Numbered from the stretch's first letter, positions 23,759 to 32,290 are shown. The stretch: DNA of 35,452 nucleotides from Devosia insulae DS-56 (GCF_000970465.2 NZ_LAJE02000063.1:1-35452), one strand, 5' to 3'. Notes: generated by a model from the letters alone, not told the origin. Translations and numbers: made by a program.

Positions 23759-23883
23759 AGACGGCCCCCTCCCATCCTCCCCCATGAAGGGGGAGGTGCC
23801 GCATCCAGTGTTTGGCACGATCGAAGACAGAACCTCGACTCTTCACCTCCCCCTTTATGGGGGAGGCCGGGAGGGGGCCGTCT
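23759..23883. repeat. Type B intergenic palindromic repeat
   Basis: A 125-bp copy starting 3 bp after the trhO stop codon. Both inner hairpins (CCTCCCCCATGAAGGGGGAGG, CCTCCCCCTTTATGGGGGAGG) are intact. The rest of the gap up to 24017 holds an LTTR-type palindrome and a -35-like sequence. Confidence 0.88.
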
Positions 23884-23903
23884 GCTTCAGTCGGCACATA
23901 TTG

Positions 23904-23918
23904 GTCAGCCTTGCTGAC
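23904..23918. promoter_or_regulatory. LysR-type (T-N11-A) binding palindrome
   Basis: GTCAGC-CTT-GCTGAC is a perfect 6-bp inverted repeat that contains the T-N11-A core of LysR-regulator boxes (T at 23905, A at 23917). It is flanked by ATAT on both sides and lies 9 bp before a consensus -35 element (TTGACA, 23928-23933) and 99 bp before the start of the LysR gene at 24018, so autoregulation is likely. Confidence 0.6.
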
Positions 23919-24017
23919 ATATTTCAGTTGACATTCCCTGATGGGCGTTATCAGCATGTCCAATGTAAGTGCCTCATTCGAGGCCCCAGGGCGCAACCCG
24001 CATAAGCCGAGCCTATC

Positions 24018-24953
24018 ATGGACCTCGACCAGATCAGAACCTTCGACCGGATCGCGCAGGATCTGAGCTTCACCAAAGCGGCGGCCAAGCTCAACGTCAC
24101 GCAGGCGACGGTGTCGATGCGGATGCGGGCGCTCGAGGACCTGCTGGGGGTGCCGCTGTTCCACCGCGGCCGCAACATTGCGCTGACCGACCAGGGCATG
24201 ACCTTCCTGCCCTACGCACGCCGCATCCTCCAAGCGGCGCAGGAGGCCAAGGAAGCCTTGCGCCGGGTGGAGCGCGGGCGCGTTTCCATCGGCTCGCTGC
24301 GAAGCCTCGTGTCGCCGCTGGTCACCGAGTCGCTGCTGCGCTTCCAGCAGAAATATCCGTCGGTCGATGTGGTAATCCACGAGGGGCGGCAGAGCCAGAT
24401 CGCCGCCATGCTGCGCGAGCGCGATATCGAGCTGGGGATCCTCTGCTGGCCCAACCTCGATCCGCTGATCACTGACCTCGTGCCGCTCTTGGTGCTGCGC
24501 GAGCGGGTGCCGATGGTGACGACGCCGCAGATCGCCGCCGAACTGGGGCTCGAGCCCAAGATCGAGGACGTGCTGAGGCGGGTGCCGCGGTTGATCTCGA
24601 TCAACTGGTGGCAGGTCTATCCCGATGCGGCGCTGGCGCTGTTCCGCCGCGCGCCGGTGTCGGTAGAGCTCCCCACCGGCCCGGCCCGGCGCATCGCCAT
24701 CCGCGGCGAAGGCGTCGGATTCTTCGTCTACTCGGCCGTGGCCGACGACATCGCCGCCGGCCGCCTCACCGAGATCACCCCCATCGACGTCGACCCGGTG
24801 CACCGCGACATCGCCATGGTGGTGCGCAACGCCGCGGTGCTCGATCGCGAAATGCTGCGCGACTTCGCCACCGAGATCGCCGAGGAGTGCCGGAAGAACG
24901 GTACTATTCTCGAAACGACGCTGTTGCCGCCGACCGCCGCGAACGCAGCTTAG
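24018..24953 (+). CDS. LysR-family transcriptional regulator
   Basis: A 311-aa regulator with an N-terminal winged helix-turn-helix (about 1-60: DLDQIRTFDRIAQDLSFTKA, AAKLNVTQATVSMRMRALED) and a LysR substrate-binding domain (about 85-295). The recognition helix and LFHRGRNIALTDQG are typical. A perfect T-N11-A palindrome upstream supports negative autoregulation. No divergent partner gene exists here, since trhO lies on the same strand upstream, so its target is likely elsewhere or is the downstream adenylating-enzyme gene (inference). Confidence 0.93.
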   Translation: MDLDQIRTFDRIAQDLSFTKAAAKLNVTQATVSMRMRALEDLLGVPLFHRGRNIALTDQGMTFLPYARRILQAAQEAKEALRRVERGRVSIGSLRSLVSPLVTESLLRFQQKYPSVDVVIHEGRQSQIAAMLRERDIELGILCWPNLDPLITDLVPLLVLRERVPMVTTPQIAAELGLEPKIEDVLRRVPRLISINWWQVYPDAALALFRRAPVSVELPTGPARRIAIRGEGVGFFVYSAVADDIAAGRLTEITPIDVDPVHRDIAMVVRNAAVLDREMLRDFATEIAEECRKNGTILETTLLPPTAANAA

Positions 24954-24967
24954 GCTGGCCTCGGAGT

Positions 24968-25087
24968 GCTTGGCGCCCCTCACCCCAGCCCTCTCCCCAG
25001 AGGGGCGAGGGGGCGATGTGGCAGGGGCGGTGCAAAGTGCGTCCCCTCGCCCCTCTGGGGAGAGGGTCAGGGTGAGGGGCGCCAAGC
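24968..25087. repeat. Type C intergenic palindromic repeat
   Basis: A 120-bp near-symmetrical copy. Ends GCTTGGCGCCCCTCACC / GGTGAGGGGCGCCAAGC pair, and inner arms CTCTCCCCAGAGGGGCGAGG and CCTCGCCCCTCTGGGGAGAG each form a hairpin and also pair with each other. It lies between the LysR gene and the PaaK-like gene. Confidence 0.88.
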
Positions 25088-25138
25088 GCACCGCCGGACA
25101 ACCTTGCCCCCATCGCACGGCTAAGCTTTAGTCCGGCG

Positions 25139-26455
25139 ATGAACCAGCCACGCGACCTGCAGCGCGAGTTCTACGACATGCTGATGGAGAGCCAGTATTG
25201 GCTCCCCGAGACCATGCTCGCCTACCAGCGCAGCCAGCTGGCGCAGTTGCTGCGACATGCCCGGGCCAACGTGCCGTTCTACGAGAAGCGCCTAGATCCG
25301 GTGTTCACCCGCACCGGCGATATCGACTGGGATCGCTGGCACGAGATCCCGATCGTCACCCGCAAGGACATGCAGGAGCATCGAGACGCGATGCTGGCGC
25401 GGGAGCTGCCTAGGGGGCATGGTGCAACGGGGACAATCGAAACGTCGGGTTCGACCGGTATGCCGGTGAAGATCAGCATCAACCGGCTGACCGCAGTGGC
25501 CGCCAATGCGAACCGCTGGCGGGCACACCGCACCTACGACTTGGACTGGTCGAAGACCTACGCAGCGCGCGATGGGTACGCTGAGGCGGCAGAATGGCCG
25601 CACGGCCAGTCGCTCGGTCCATGGGGACCAAAATGGGATGAGCGGGCGCTGCAAGGCAACAGCTATCGCATCTCGCGCGGCACGGACGCTCAGCAGATGC
25701 TGGAGTTTATCAACCGCACGAACTCCGCCTACCTTTCTACCGGCCCGAAGCAGTTTCACGTCTACGCGCTGGAAGCGGAGCGCTTGGGGATGGAGAGCCG
25801 GCTTGACTGCGCAATGACCCACGGGGAGGGTGCGAGCAGCGGCGACTTGGAAGCCATCCGGCGCGTCTTCGGCGCCCGAGCTATGGAGACTTACAGCTCG
25901 AAGGAGGCTGGACAGATTGCCTATCCCTGCCGGCTTGGGAAGGGGCTGCATATCAATGCTGAAAGTGTGCTCGTCGAGATAGTAGGTGATGACGGGAAGC
26001 CGGTGGGCGCCGGTTCTTCCGGCCGGATCGTGGTGACCCCTTTCGTGAGCACCGCCCAACCCCTGATACGCTATGAACAGGGGGATACGGCTCTCGCCGG
26101 CGGCAGTTGCCTGTGCGGCCGCTCGCTGCCGATGATCGAAGCGGTAGAAGGTCGAAGCACAGCGATCTTCACCCACCCCGATGGCAGGGCCGTTTCTCGC
26201 ATGCTCAACGAGTCGGCGCGCGAAATGCTACGGTGTACGTTCTGGCAGATTGCGCAGGTCGGCCCCCAACACTTCGAGGTGCGGTATGTGCCGAACGATT
26301 GGGCGACGCCCGGCGACGAGGCATCAGTTGATGCTCTCTACCGAGCCACCTTCTTCGAGGACTCCCAGCTGCAGTTTGTTCGAGTGAGGGAAATTCCCCT
26401 CACCGCCGCTGGAAAGTACTTGGAGTACGTCAACGAGTGGGACCGCGCCGGCTGA
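25139..26455 (+). CDS. Phenylacetate-CoA ligase-like (PaaK/CapK) adenylate-forming enzyme
   Basis: A 438-aa member of the ANL adenylating superfamily closest in layout to PaaK/CapK-type proteins. The ATP P-loop is ETSGSTGMPVKI (about 101-112), the A5-type motif is TYSSKEAG (251-258), and the ribose-binding Asp is in IRYEQGDTA (310-318). A C-terminal PaaK-like lid follows (about 340-435). Such proteins activate a carboxylic acid as acyl-AMP and pass it to CoA or another acceptor. No phenylacetate degradation gene is nearby, so the substrate is open. From about 25550 the base composition is visibly less GC-rich and the codon choice less biased than in the neighbours, suggesting acquisition. Confidence 0.85.
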   Translation: MNQPRDLQREFYDMLMESQYWLPETMLAYQRSQLAQLLRHARANVPFYEKRLDPVFTRTGDIDWDRWHEIPIVTRKDMQEHRDAMLARELPRGHGATGTIETSGSTGMPVKISINRLTAVAANANRWRAHRTYDLDWSKTYAARDGYAEAAEWPHGQSLGPWGPKWDERALQGNSYRISRGTDAQQMLEFINRTNSAYLSTGPKQFHVYALEAERLGMESRLDCAMTHGEGASSGDLEAIRRVFGARAMETYSSKEAGQIAYPCRLGKGLHINAESVLVEIVGDDGKPVGAGSSGRIVVTPFVSTAQPLIRYEQGDTALAGGSCLCGRSLPMIEAVEGRSTAIFTHPDGRAVSRMLNESAREMLRCTFWQIAQVGPQHFEVRYVPNDWATPGDEASVDALYRATFFEDSQLQFVRVREIPLTAAGKYLEYVNEWDRAG

Positions 26456-26469
26456 GCAGCGGCTCACCC

Positions 26470-27387
26470 TTACTGCAGGTTGATCTCCGTGTACTCGCAT
26501 TCGCCGTAATCACCGCCCGGCACCGGGGACTCGCCATCGGGGCAATCCCAAGTTGTGGGCTCACCCGGCGTCGCCGTGAGCAGATCCCCCGCGGCGCTGA
26601 ACAGGTCGAGCGCGCGGTTCGGCGGGTCGTCCTGGCGGTGGCGGTCGATGAGGCTCTTGTCCGGGTCGCCGCCGAAGTAACCCTTGATGCCGACTTTGGC
26701 GCTCCAGGCCCCGGTGTCGTAGGCGCGCACTTCGCCCACACCCGACAGCGGGAAGCCGAGGCCGGCGAACTGGTATTCGGTGGCGAGCTTCAGCGACTCA
26801 CGCCCGAGGATCGAGGCGCCCCCGAGGCTGAGGCGCCAATCGTCGGTCGGGTACCAGGCCACATCGCCGATGGCGAAGAAGCCACTCTCGTCGGGCATCA
26901 GGAGATCGTCGTAGTCGATCGCCGCCCAGCCGGCCCAGCCTTCGAGGCTGATCCGGTCGAGATAGAGTTCCGCCTCGGGGCCGACCGCGGCGAGTCGCGA
27001 GCCATCGGCAAAAACCACACCGGCGGTAACACCGAGCAGGTAGGACGAGGGATCACGGGTGAAGGCATGCAGCGCCCCGCCGAATGACCAGCTGTCATCG
27101 ATATTGCCGACGGCGACATCGCCCTGCACGCCGAAGCGCTCGCCGATTGGTACCGACAGTGAACCGGCGGCGCGGAAGATGGCGCTCTCCGGGTCGGAAA
27201 TGCCGCCGGCATAAAGCTCCAGCTTGCCGTTGACCGCAGATACCGCGGGCAGCACCAGGTCGACATACTGGTCTTCGATCGGCTCGGGCGAAGTGAGTAT
27301 CAAGTCGGCGGCAGATGCCGAAAAACCGAACGGTATCGAAAACACGCTGGCTAGCAGCGCTGCTTTAGTCACGCGCAAAACTGACAT
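26470..27387 (-). CDS. Exported protein, possible outer-membrane beta-barrel, unknown function
   Basis: A 305-aa protein with a Sec signal peptide (cleavage expected near residue 26-27, in SASAADL). The mature part has alternating short beta-like segments with aromatic residues and Gly/Asp turns (for example GKLELYAGGI, WSFGGALHAF, SYLLGVTAGVVFADG, WYPTDDWRLSLGGASI, GIKGYFGG), resembling a small outer-membrane barrel. It ends with a Pro/Gly/Asp-rich tail bearing two cysteines (WDCPDGE, GECEY). It lacks an obvious C-terminal aromatic, so membrane insertion is uncertain. It converges on the PaaK-like gene with 14 bp between them and is divergent from the GMC gene. Confidence 0.75.
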   Translation of the reverse strand: MSVLRVTKAALLASVFSIPFGFSASAADLILTSPEPIEDQYVDLVLPAVSAVNGKLELYAGGISDPESAIFRAAGSLSVPIGERFGVQGDVAVGNIDDSWSFGGALHAFTRDPSSYLLGVTAGVVFADGSRLAAVGPEAELYLDRISLEGWAGWAAIDYDDLLMPDESGFFAIGDVAWYPTDDWRLSLGGASILGRESLKLATEYQFAGLGFPLSGVGEVRAYDTGAWSAKVGIKGYFGGDPDKSLIDRHRQDDPPNRALDLFSAAGDLLTATPGEPTTWDCPDGESPVPGGDYGECEYTEINLQ

Positions 27388-27571
27388 GGTCCGCCCTCAA
27401 CAACTGAGCGAAAGACTTGCACCGCAACGGAAATCTGGCAAGGCGAGCGCGGGCATTTACTGGAAGATTTGATCACTGCCGTTGCGCAATTGCTGCAGCA
27501 CGGCACCGCCGCAGCGGCCTATCCAACGGCCTGCCGGCTCGCTAAAACGGGCGCATTGCTAGGGATTTCAC

Positions 27572-29194
27572 ATGGCCGAACGCACTTTCGATTTCATTAT
27601 CTGCGGCGGCGGCTCGGCGGCGTCGGTGGCGGCGATGCGGCTGGTCAGGGAGTTCGGCTATTCGGTGCTGATCATCGAGCGCGGGCCGCGTTCGACCAAC
27701 CGGATCATGGCGATGCCGGCCGGCTACATGAAGTATCTGGCGCAGGACACTTTCCTCGAAATGCACAAGACGGTGCCGCAGCCGCAACTGGGCGGCCGGG
27801 CGCCGATCGTGCCGGTGGCGAAGGCGCTCGGCGGCGGCAGCGCGGTCAACGCCATGGTCTATATGCGCGGCCAGAAGGAAGATTATGACGGCTGGGCGGC
27901 CGGGTTGGGGAACACCGAGGAGTGGTCCTACGACGACATGCTCGGGCATTTCCGCGGGCTCGAGCGCAACACCCGCTTCAACGACCAGTTCCATGGCATA
28001 GCGGGGAACCTCAGGGTTTCCGACCCCGGCCATATCTCCGACACCACCGAGGATTTCCTGCTCGCGGCGCAGGGGCTCGGGCACCGCTACAACCCCGATT
28101 TCAACGGCGAGCGGCAGAACGGGGTGGGCATCATGCAGCACACCTACGGGCAATGGGGCCGCTACAAGGAGCGCTCGGACGGCAAGAAGGCGTTCCTCGA
28201 CCCGCTGCGGCGCGACCGGCGGCTGACCATCGTCACCGAGGCGCGGGTCGACCGGATCATCATCGAGAACGGCCGCGCCGTCGGCGTCGCCTATACCCGC
28301 GATGGCGATCCGCACGAAGCACGGGCCGGGCGCGAAGTGCTGGTTGGCGCCGGCACCTATAATTCGGCAAAACTGCTGATGCTGAGCGGCATCGGGCCGG
28401 CCGACCATCTCGACGATTTCCAGATCCCGGTGCTCGCCGACCTGCCCGGCGTCGGCTCGAACCTGCAGGACCACCACGAAGTCCCGGTGATCGCCACCAC
28501 CAAGGGCAAGTCGGGCTACTTCGGCCAGGACAAGGGCTGGCCGATGCTCCGCAACGGCTTGCAATACCTCTTGTTCAACTCCGGCCCGGTGACCACCACC
28601 GGCATCGAATCCTGCCTGTTCTACGACCCCGATGGCGGCGACCGGCCGACCATCCAGCTCTATTGCGCGCCGATCGTCTACCAGGACCGCGATGTGTCGA
28701 AGGCCAAGCCCACCTGGGGCGTCACCTTTACCTCGTGCCTGTTGCGCCCCAAGGCGCGCGGCACGGTGCGGCTGCGCTCGGCCGACCCCGCGGCGCAGCC
28801 TCTGGTCGACTGCAACTTCTTCGGCGACCCGGAGGACCTGCGGCTCACTCTCGCCTCGATGCGGCATGCGCGCCGGCTGCTCGAGACCGAGCCGTTCCTA
28901 TCGAAGATCAAGGAAGAGATCCTGCCCGGCAGGGACGTGACCGACCTCGCTGGCATGACCCGCTTTGCGCAGGAGACGGTGAAGACCAATTACCACCCGT
29001 CGGGCTCCCTGAAGATGGGGCGCGACGACGACCCGATGGCGGTGGTCGATGCGCGGCTCAGGGTGCGCGGCGTCGAGGGCCTGCGGGTCATCGACTGCTC
29101 GATCATTCCGGCCATTCCATCGGCCAATACCAATGCCGCCGCCATGGCCATCGGATCGAAGGCGGCGACGCTGATCGCCAGGGACTACCAATGA
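27572..29194 (+). CDS. GMC-family FAD oxidoreductase (choline dehydrogenase-like)
   Basis: A 540-aa flavoprotein that would oxidise an alcohol. It has the FAD dinucleotide motif FIICGGGSAASVAAMRLV (about 8-25), the second GMC signature GGGSAVNAMVYMRGQKEDYDGW (about 88-110), VLVGAGTYNSAKLLMLSGIG (about 255-275, PS00624-like), and the C-terminal active-site region NYHPSGSLKMG (catalytic His) with IPSANTNAAAMAIG. AGGGA lies about 7 bp before the ATG. The stop overlaps the start of the GyrI-like gene by 4 nt, so they are co-translated. The substrate (a sugar, polyol or aliphatic alcohol) cannot be told. Confidence 0.93.
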   Translation: MAERTFDFIICGGGSAASVAAMRLVREFGYSVLIIERGPRSTNRIMAMPAGYMKYLAQDTFLEMHKTVPQPQLGGRAPIVPVAKALGGGSAVNAMVYMRGQKEDYDGWAAGLGNTEEWSYDDMLGHFRGLERNTRFNDQFHGIAGNLRVSDPGHISDTTEDFLLAAQGLGHRYNPDFNGERQNGVGIMQHTYGQWGRYKERSDGKKAFLDPLRRDRRLTIVTEARVDRIIIENGRAVGVAYTRDGDPHEARAGREVLVGAGTYNSAKLLMLSGIGPADHLDDFQIPVLADLPGVGSNLQDHHEVPVIATTKGKSGYFGQDKGWPMLRNGLQYLLFNSGPVTTTGIESCLFYDPDGGDRPTIQLYCAPIVYQDRDVSKAKPTWGVTFTSCLLRPKARGTVRLRSADPAAQPLVDCNFFGDPEDLRLTLASMRHARRLLETEPFLSKIKEEILPGRDVTDLAGMTRFAQETVKTNYHPSGSLKMGRDDDPMAVVDARLRVRGVEGLRVIDCSIIPAIPSANTNAAAMAIGSKAATLIARDYQ

Positions 29195-29634
29195 TCGAGA
29201 CCGTCGAACTGCCGGAACTGATCGCCATCGGCGTCCTGGTCGAGGCGCACTGGAACGACTTGCCCAAAGCCATTCCGGCCGCCTGGACCCGGCTGTTCGA
29301 GACCGATACCGGCGCCAGCTCGTTTCTCGAAGTATCGCTGTCGCGCGATGATGGGGTTTACCGCGAACTGGTCGGCTATCTGGCGGCGAAGAAAACCGAG
29401 GTGCCTGACGGCATGGTGCGGATCGTCATTCCGGCGCAGCGCTACCTCAGGATCGTCCACGACGGACCGCTGGTCGAGATCGCCGCCGGGTTCGAAAAGC
29501 TCTATGCGCATGCCGCCGTGGCGGGGCTGAAGGCGACCGACTACAAACTCGATTTCGGCTATCTGCCGGGCCTCGCCGCGGGACGGCACGAGCTGCACGT
29601 GGCGCTCGAACCGGAGCCGCTGCGCCTCGGCTGA
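29191..29634 (+). CDS. GyrI-like/effector-binding domain protein
   Basis: A 147-aa protein of the GyrI-like small-molecule-binding (SOUL/Rob C-terminal) fold, without a DNA-binding domain. It begins MIETVELPELIAIGVLVEAH and has RIVIPAQRYLRIVHDGPLVEI (about 70-90) and YKLDFGYLPGLAAGRHELHVALEP near the end, matching the two-repeat SHS2 layout. The ATG lies inside the stop of the GMC gene (ATGA). Stand-alone members bind or hydrolyse hydrophobic ligands; this one may handle the substrate or product of the coupled oxidoreductase (inference). Confidence 0.8.
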   Translation: MIETVELPELIAIGVLVEAHWNDLPKAIPAAWTRLFETDTGASSFLEVSLSRDDGVYRELVGYLAAKKTEVPDGMVRIVIPAQRYLRIVHDGPLVEIAAGFEKLYAHAAVAGLKATDYKLDFGYLPGLAAGRHELHVALEPEPLRLG

Positions 29635-29701
29635 GACGCTGTTCACCGCGAGTTCAGGGCTGCTCCACCAAGAGCCCTGCCGACCTGAAAGGGATACGCC
29701 G

Positions 29702-30337
29702 ATGTACCAGCCACCAGCCTTTCGCGAGACCGACCTCGAAACGCAGCAGGCGTTCATCGCCGCGCACCCGCTCGGGCTGTTGATCTCGGCCGGCGAGGGG
29801 CTGCTGGCCAACCCGATCCCGTTCCTGCTCTACGCAGCGGAAGGCCCACTGGGGACGCTGCGCTGCCACATGTCGCGCGCCAACCCGCAATGGAAGGCGC
29901 TGGGCCAGAACCCCGACGTGCTGGTGGTGTTCCAGGGCACCGAGCATTACATCACGCCCAGCTGGTACCCGCAGAAGGCAGTGGACGGCAAAGTCGTGCC
30001 GACCTGGAACTACGCCATCGTTCAGGCGCGTGGCACGGCCCGGGTGATCGAGGATGCCGCGTGGCTGCATGCCAACGTCTCGGCCCTGACGGCGCAGCAC
30101 GAGGGCAGCCGGCAGAAGCCGTGGGCGGTGTCGGACGCGCCGGACGCCTTCATTGCCAGCCAGCTCAAGGGCATTGTCGGCATCGAGATCGAGATTGCCA
30201 CCATCGATGCCAAGTTCAAGGCGAGCCAGAACCGCCCGGAGCTTGATCGGGTCGGCGTCGCCCACGGCCTCGCGGCGGAAACCGATGCCGAAGCGCCGGC
30301 GATGCGCGAGTTGGTGAAGGCCCGCGGCGGCATCTAG
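29702..30337 (+). CDS. PaiB-like FMN-binding negative transcriptional regulator family protein
   Basis: A 211-aa flavin-reductase/split-barrel-like protein of the PaiB family. It shows MYQPPAFRETDLETQQAFIA, HPLGLLISAGEGLLANPIPFLLY, the PaiB-typical ITPSWYPQKAVDGKVVPTWNYAIVQARGTARVI (about 94-125), and KFKASQNRPELDRVGVAHGL (about 168-187). In Bacillus, PaiB was linked to repression of sporulation and protease genes, but the fold is that of an FMN-binding enzyme and the role here is unknown. It follows the GyrI-like gene by 67 bp on the same strand and may share its transcript. Confidence 0.93.
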   Translation: MYQPPAFRETDLETQQAFIAAHPLGLLISAGEGLLANPIPFLLYAAEGPLGTLRCHMSRANPQWKALGQNPDVLVVFQGTEHYITPSWYPQKAVDGKVVPTWNYAIVQARGTARVIEDAAWLHANVSALTAQHEGSRQKPWAVSDAPDAFIASQLKGIVGIEIEIATIDAKFKASQNRPELDRVGVAHGLAAETDAEAPAMRELVKARGGI

Positions 30338-30369
30338 CCCATTTTCATGATCGATTGGCGCGTGAACGT

Positions 30370-30472
30370 CCCCTCACCCTGACCCTCTCCCCGGAGGGGA
30401 GAGGGGAAGCGAGACCACCAGCGGTGCCACAACGCCCCCTCTCCCCGCTGGGGAGAGGGTCGGGGTGAGGGG
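30370..30472. repeat. Type C intergenic palindromic repeat
   Basis: A 103-bp copy with ends CCCCTCACCCTGACCCTCTC / GAGAGGGTCGGGGTGAGGGG and inner hairpins around CCGGAGGGGAG and CCGCTGGGGAG. It lies between the PaiB-like and lipid-kinase genes (same strand). Confidence 0.88.
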
Positions 30473-30571
30473 CAGTACCCCGCCAACCACGACGTGAAAC
30501 ACGCTAGCCGCTCTTGCCGTTTCATGGCGGCGCCTCCATCTACCGCCGTTCGTAACGTGAGCCCTGCCCTT

Positions 30572-31462
30572 ATGAGCCTTCCCGCGCGCCGTCGGGCGCT
30601 GATGCTGGTCAATCCCAATGCCCGGCGCGGTACCGAGAGCCTCGATCCGATCGTCAACCGGCTGGAAGCCGGCGGCATCGACGTGGCGATCGAGCGGTTC
30701 AGCTCGCCGGGTGAAGTGGCGGCCGATATCGTCAGGCGCCGGCACGAGGCGGACCTCGCCATCGTCTGCGGTGGCGACGGCACCATCAATGCGGCGGCCA
30801 ATGGCGTGGTCGCGGCGGGGCTGCCGATGGGCATCCTGCCGATGGGGACGGCCAACGACCTGGCGCGCACGCTCGAAATCCCGACCCAGCTCGAGCTCGC
30901 CGCCGACATCATCATTGCCGGCAACCAGCGCAAGGTCGATCTCGGCGACGTCAACGGCCACCCGTTCTTCAATGTCGCGACCATCGGGCTCGGCGCCGAC
31001 CTCGCCATGGGACTGACGGCTGAGACCAAGCGGCGCTGGGGCCGGCTCGGCTATGCCATCGGGGCGCTCAAGGTGCTGATGCAGGCCCGGCCGTTCAGCG
31101 CCACCATCATCAACCGCGAAGGCACCTCGCAGGTCAAAACCTACCAGATCGCGGCGGGCAATGGCCGGCACTATGGCGGCGGCTCGGTGATCGAGCAGGA
31201 TGCCAGCATCGAAGACGGCAGGCTCGACCTCTACAGCCTCGAGATCGACAATGTGTGGAAACTGGCGCTGATGCTCAGCGCCTTCCGCTCCGGCACGCAT
31301 GGCGCCTGGGAAGAAGTGCGCACCGCCCGCTGCGTCGAATTCGACATCCGGACGAAGAAGCCGCGCCCGGTCAACCTCGACGGCGACATCGTCACCCAGA
31401 CCCCGGCGCATTTCCGCATCCGCCCGGGTGCGATCACGGTGTTTGCACCGCCGGCCTCCTGA
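30572..31462 (+). CDS. YegS/DagK-family lipid kinase
   Basis: A 296-aa diacylglycerol/sphingosine-kinase-fold protein that would phosphorylate a lipid with ATP at the membrane face. The nucleotide-binding features are LMLVNPNARRG (about 10-20), CGGDGTINAAANG (66-78, the GGDGT motif) and LPMGTANDLART (89-100). A beta-sandwich second domain follows, with ATIGLGADLA and the C-terminal VNLDGDIVTQTPAHFRI. ATG 30572 gives the usual MLVNP-proximal start; in-frame GTG 30557 is possible and neither has a strong ribosome binding site. It is isolated between two type C repeats. Confidence 0.9.
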   Translation: MSLPARRRALMLVNPNARRGTESLDPIVNRLEAGGIDVAIERFSSPGEVAADIVRRRHEADLAIVCGGDGTINAAANGVVAAGLPMGILPMGTANDLARTLEIPTQLELAADIIIAGNQRKVDLGDVNGHPFFNVATIGLGADLAMGLTAETKRRWGRLGYAIGALKVLMQARPFSATIINREGTSQVKTYQIAAGNGRHYGGGSVIEQDASIEDGRLDLYSLEIDNVWKLALMLSAFRSGTHGAWEEVRTARCVEFDIRTKKPRPVNLDGDIVTQTPAHFRIRPGAITVFAPPAS

Positions 31463-31507
31463 GCGTAGCGGCTACCTGAGGTTTCACATTGTGACCTAAG
31501 CGCACTG

Positions 31508-31611
31508 CCCCTCACCCCGACCCTCTCCCCGGCGGGGAGAGGGGGCGATGTGGTTCTGCCCGTGCAAAGTGCGTCCCCTCTCCCCTCCGGGGAGAGGGTC
31601 AGGGTGAGGGG
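31508..31611. repeat. Type C intergenic palindromic repeat
   Basis: A 104-bp copy between convergent genes (lipid kinase + and TetR -). Its middle part shares GCGATGTGG and GTGCAAAGTGCGTCCCC with the copy at 24968-25087, so the conservation extends beyond the arms. Confidence 0.88.
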
Positions 31612-31639
31612 AAGTACGCCCGACTGAAAGTCCGGCGCG

Positions 31640-32200
31640 CTAGTCCACCGCCAGCCGCAGAAGTGCCGCGAGGGCGTCGCCATTGGCTGAGGGCGAGGCG
31701 TAGCGGTGGGCGGCGTAGTAGCCGAGCAGCGCCAGATACAACCCCTCGGCGCGGCGCTGCGCCACGTCCGGGGCATGTCCCGCCAGTTGCAATTCATCGC
31801 GGAGATAGTCCACGCGGCGGGCGTCGATCAGGCGGACGCGCGCCGCTGTCGCTTCGTCCTGGCCGGCCCAGGCCCGGATGGCGCCTTCGACTGCCGAGAC
31901 CTCCGCCCCATGCACGTCGAACTGCACGGCCTCCTCGAGCACGGCATCGAGCCGCGCGGCGGGCGTCGGCAGGTGCGCCGCGGCGGCGATGACCTGCTCG
32001 GTGCCTTCGTCTTCCCACAGCGTCAGCAGCGCGTCGAGCAGGTCGGCGCGATCGCGAAAATGCCAGTAGAACGAGCCCTTTGAAGTCTTGAGCTGCCGCG
32101 CCAGCGCCTCGACCCGCACCCCGTCCACACCCGCCGCGCCGAGCGCCACCGTGGCGGCAATGATCCAATCCATGCGGCTGAGGCTCTCGGCTTTGCTCAC
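31640..32200 (-). CDS. TetR/AcrR-family transcriptional regulator
   Basis: A 186-aa repressor. The N-terminal helix-turn-helix (about residues 10-56: DWIIAATVALGAAGVDGVRV, then EALARQLKTSKGSFYWHFRDRADLLDALL) is classical, and the C-terminal helical ligand domain has no recognisable family. GTG 32200 is chosen because GGAG lies 9 nt upstream; ATG 32173 is an alternative that trims nine residues. It is divergent from a 44-codon gene plus DUF6463, with two strong palindromes (32251-32268 and 32291-32306) between them that are almost surely its operators. Confidence 0.92.
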   Translation of the reverse strand: MSKAESLSRMDWIIAATVALGAAGVDGVRVEALARQLKTSKGSFYWHFRDRADLLDALLTLWEDEGTEQVIAAAAHLPTPAARLDAVLEEAVQFDVHGAEVSAVEGAIRAWAGQDEATAARVRLIDARRVDYLRDELQLAGHAPDVAQRRAEGLYLALLGYYAAHRYASPSANGDALAALLRLAVD

Positions 32201-32250
32201 GTCATTGCTCTCCTGCCACCAAATCGTCTGACCGCGACCTGCCGTCGCAT

Positions 32251-32268
32251 CCATACGCTACCGTATGG
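32251..32268. promoter_or_regulatory. TetR operator 1
   Basis: CCATACGCTACCGTATGG is an 18-bp palindrome with one mismatched pair. It shares CATACG...CGTATG with a second site 39 bp away (centre to centre). It lies 51 bp before the TetR start, in the divergent intergenic region. Confidence 0.8.
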
Positions 32269-32290
32269 ACAGGCGTTGGTGATGCCGATA

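Noticed and set aside
23466-25118. Minus-strand open frame of about 550 codons opposite the 3' end of trhO, the type B repeat and the LysR gene
   Set aside because: It crosses an intergenic repeat and mirrors a real gene; composition is Arg/His-rich with no domain.
3535-31611. Repeated palindromes considered as CRISPR repeats
   Set aside because: The copies are kilobases apart, lack regular spacers and have no cas genes nearby.
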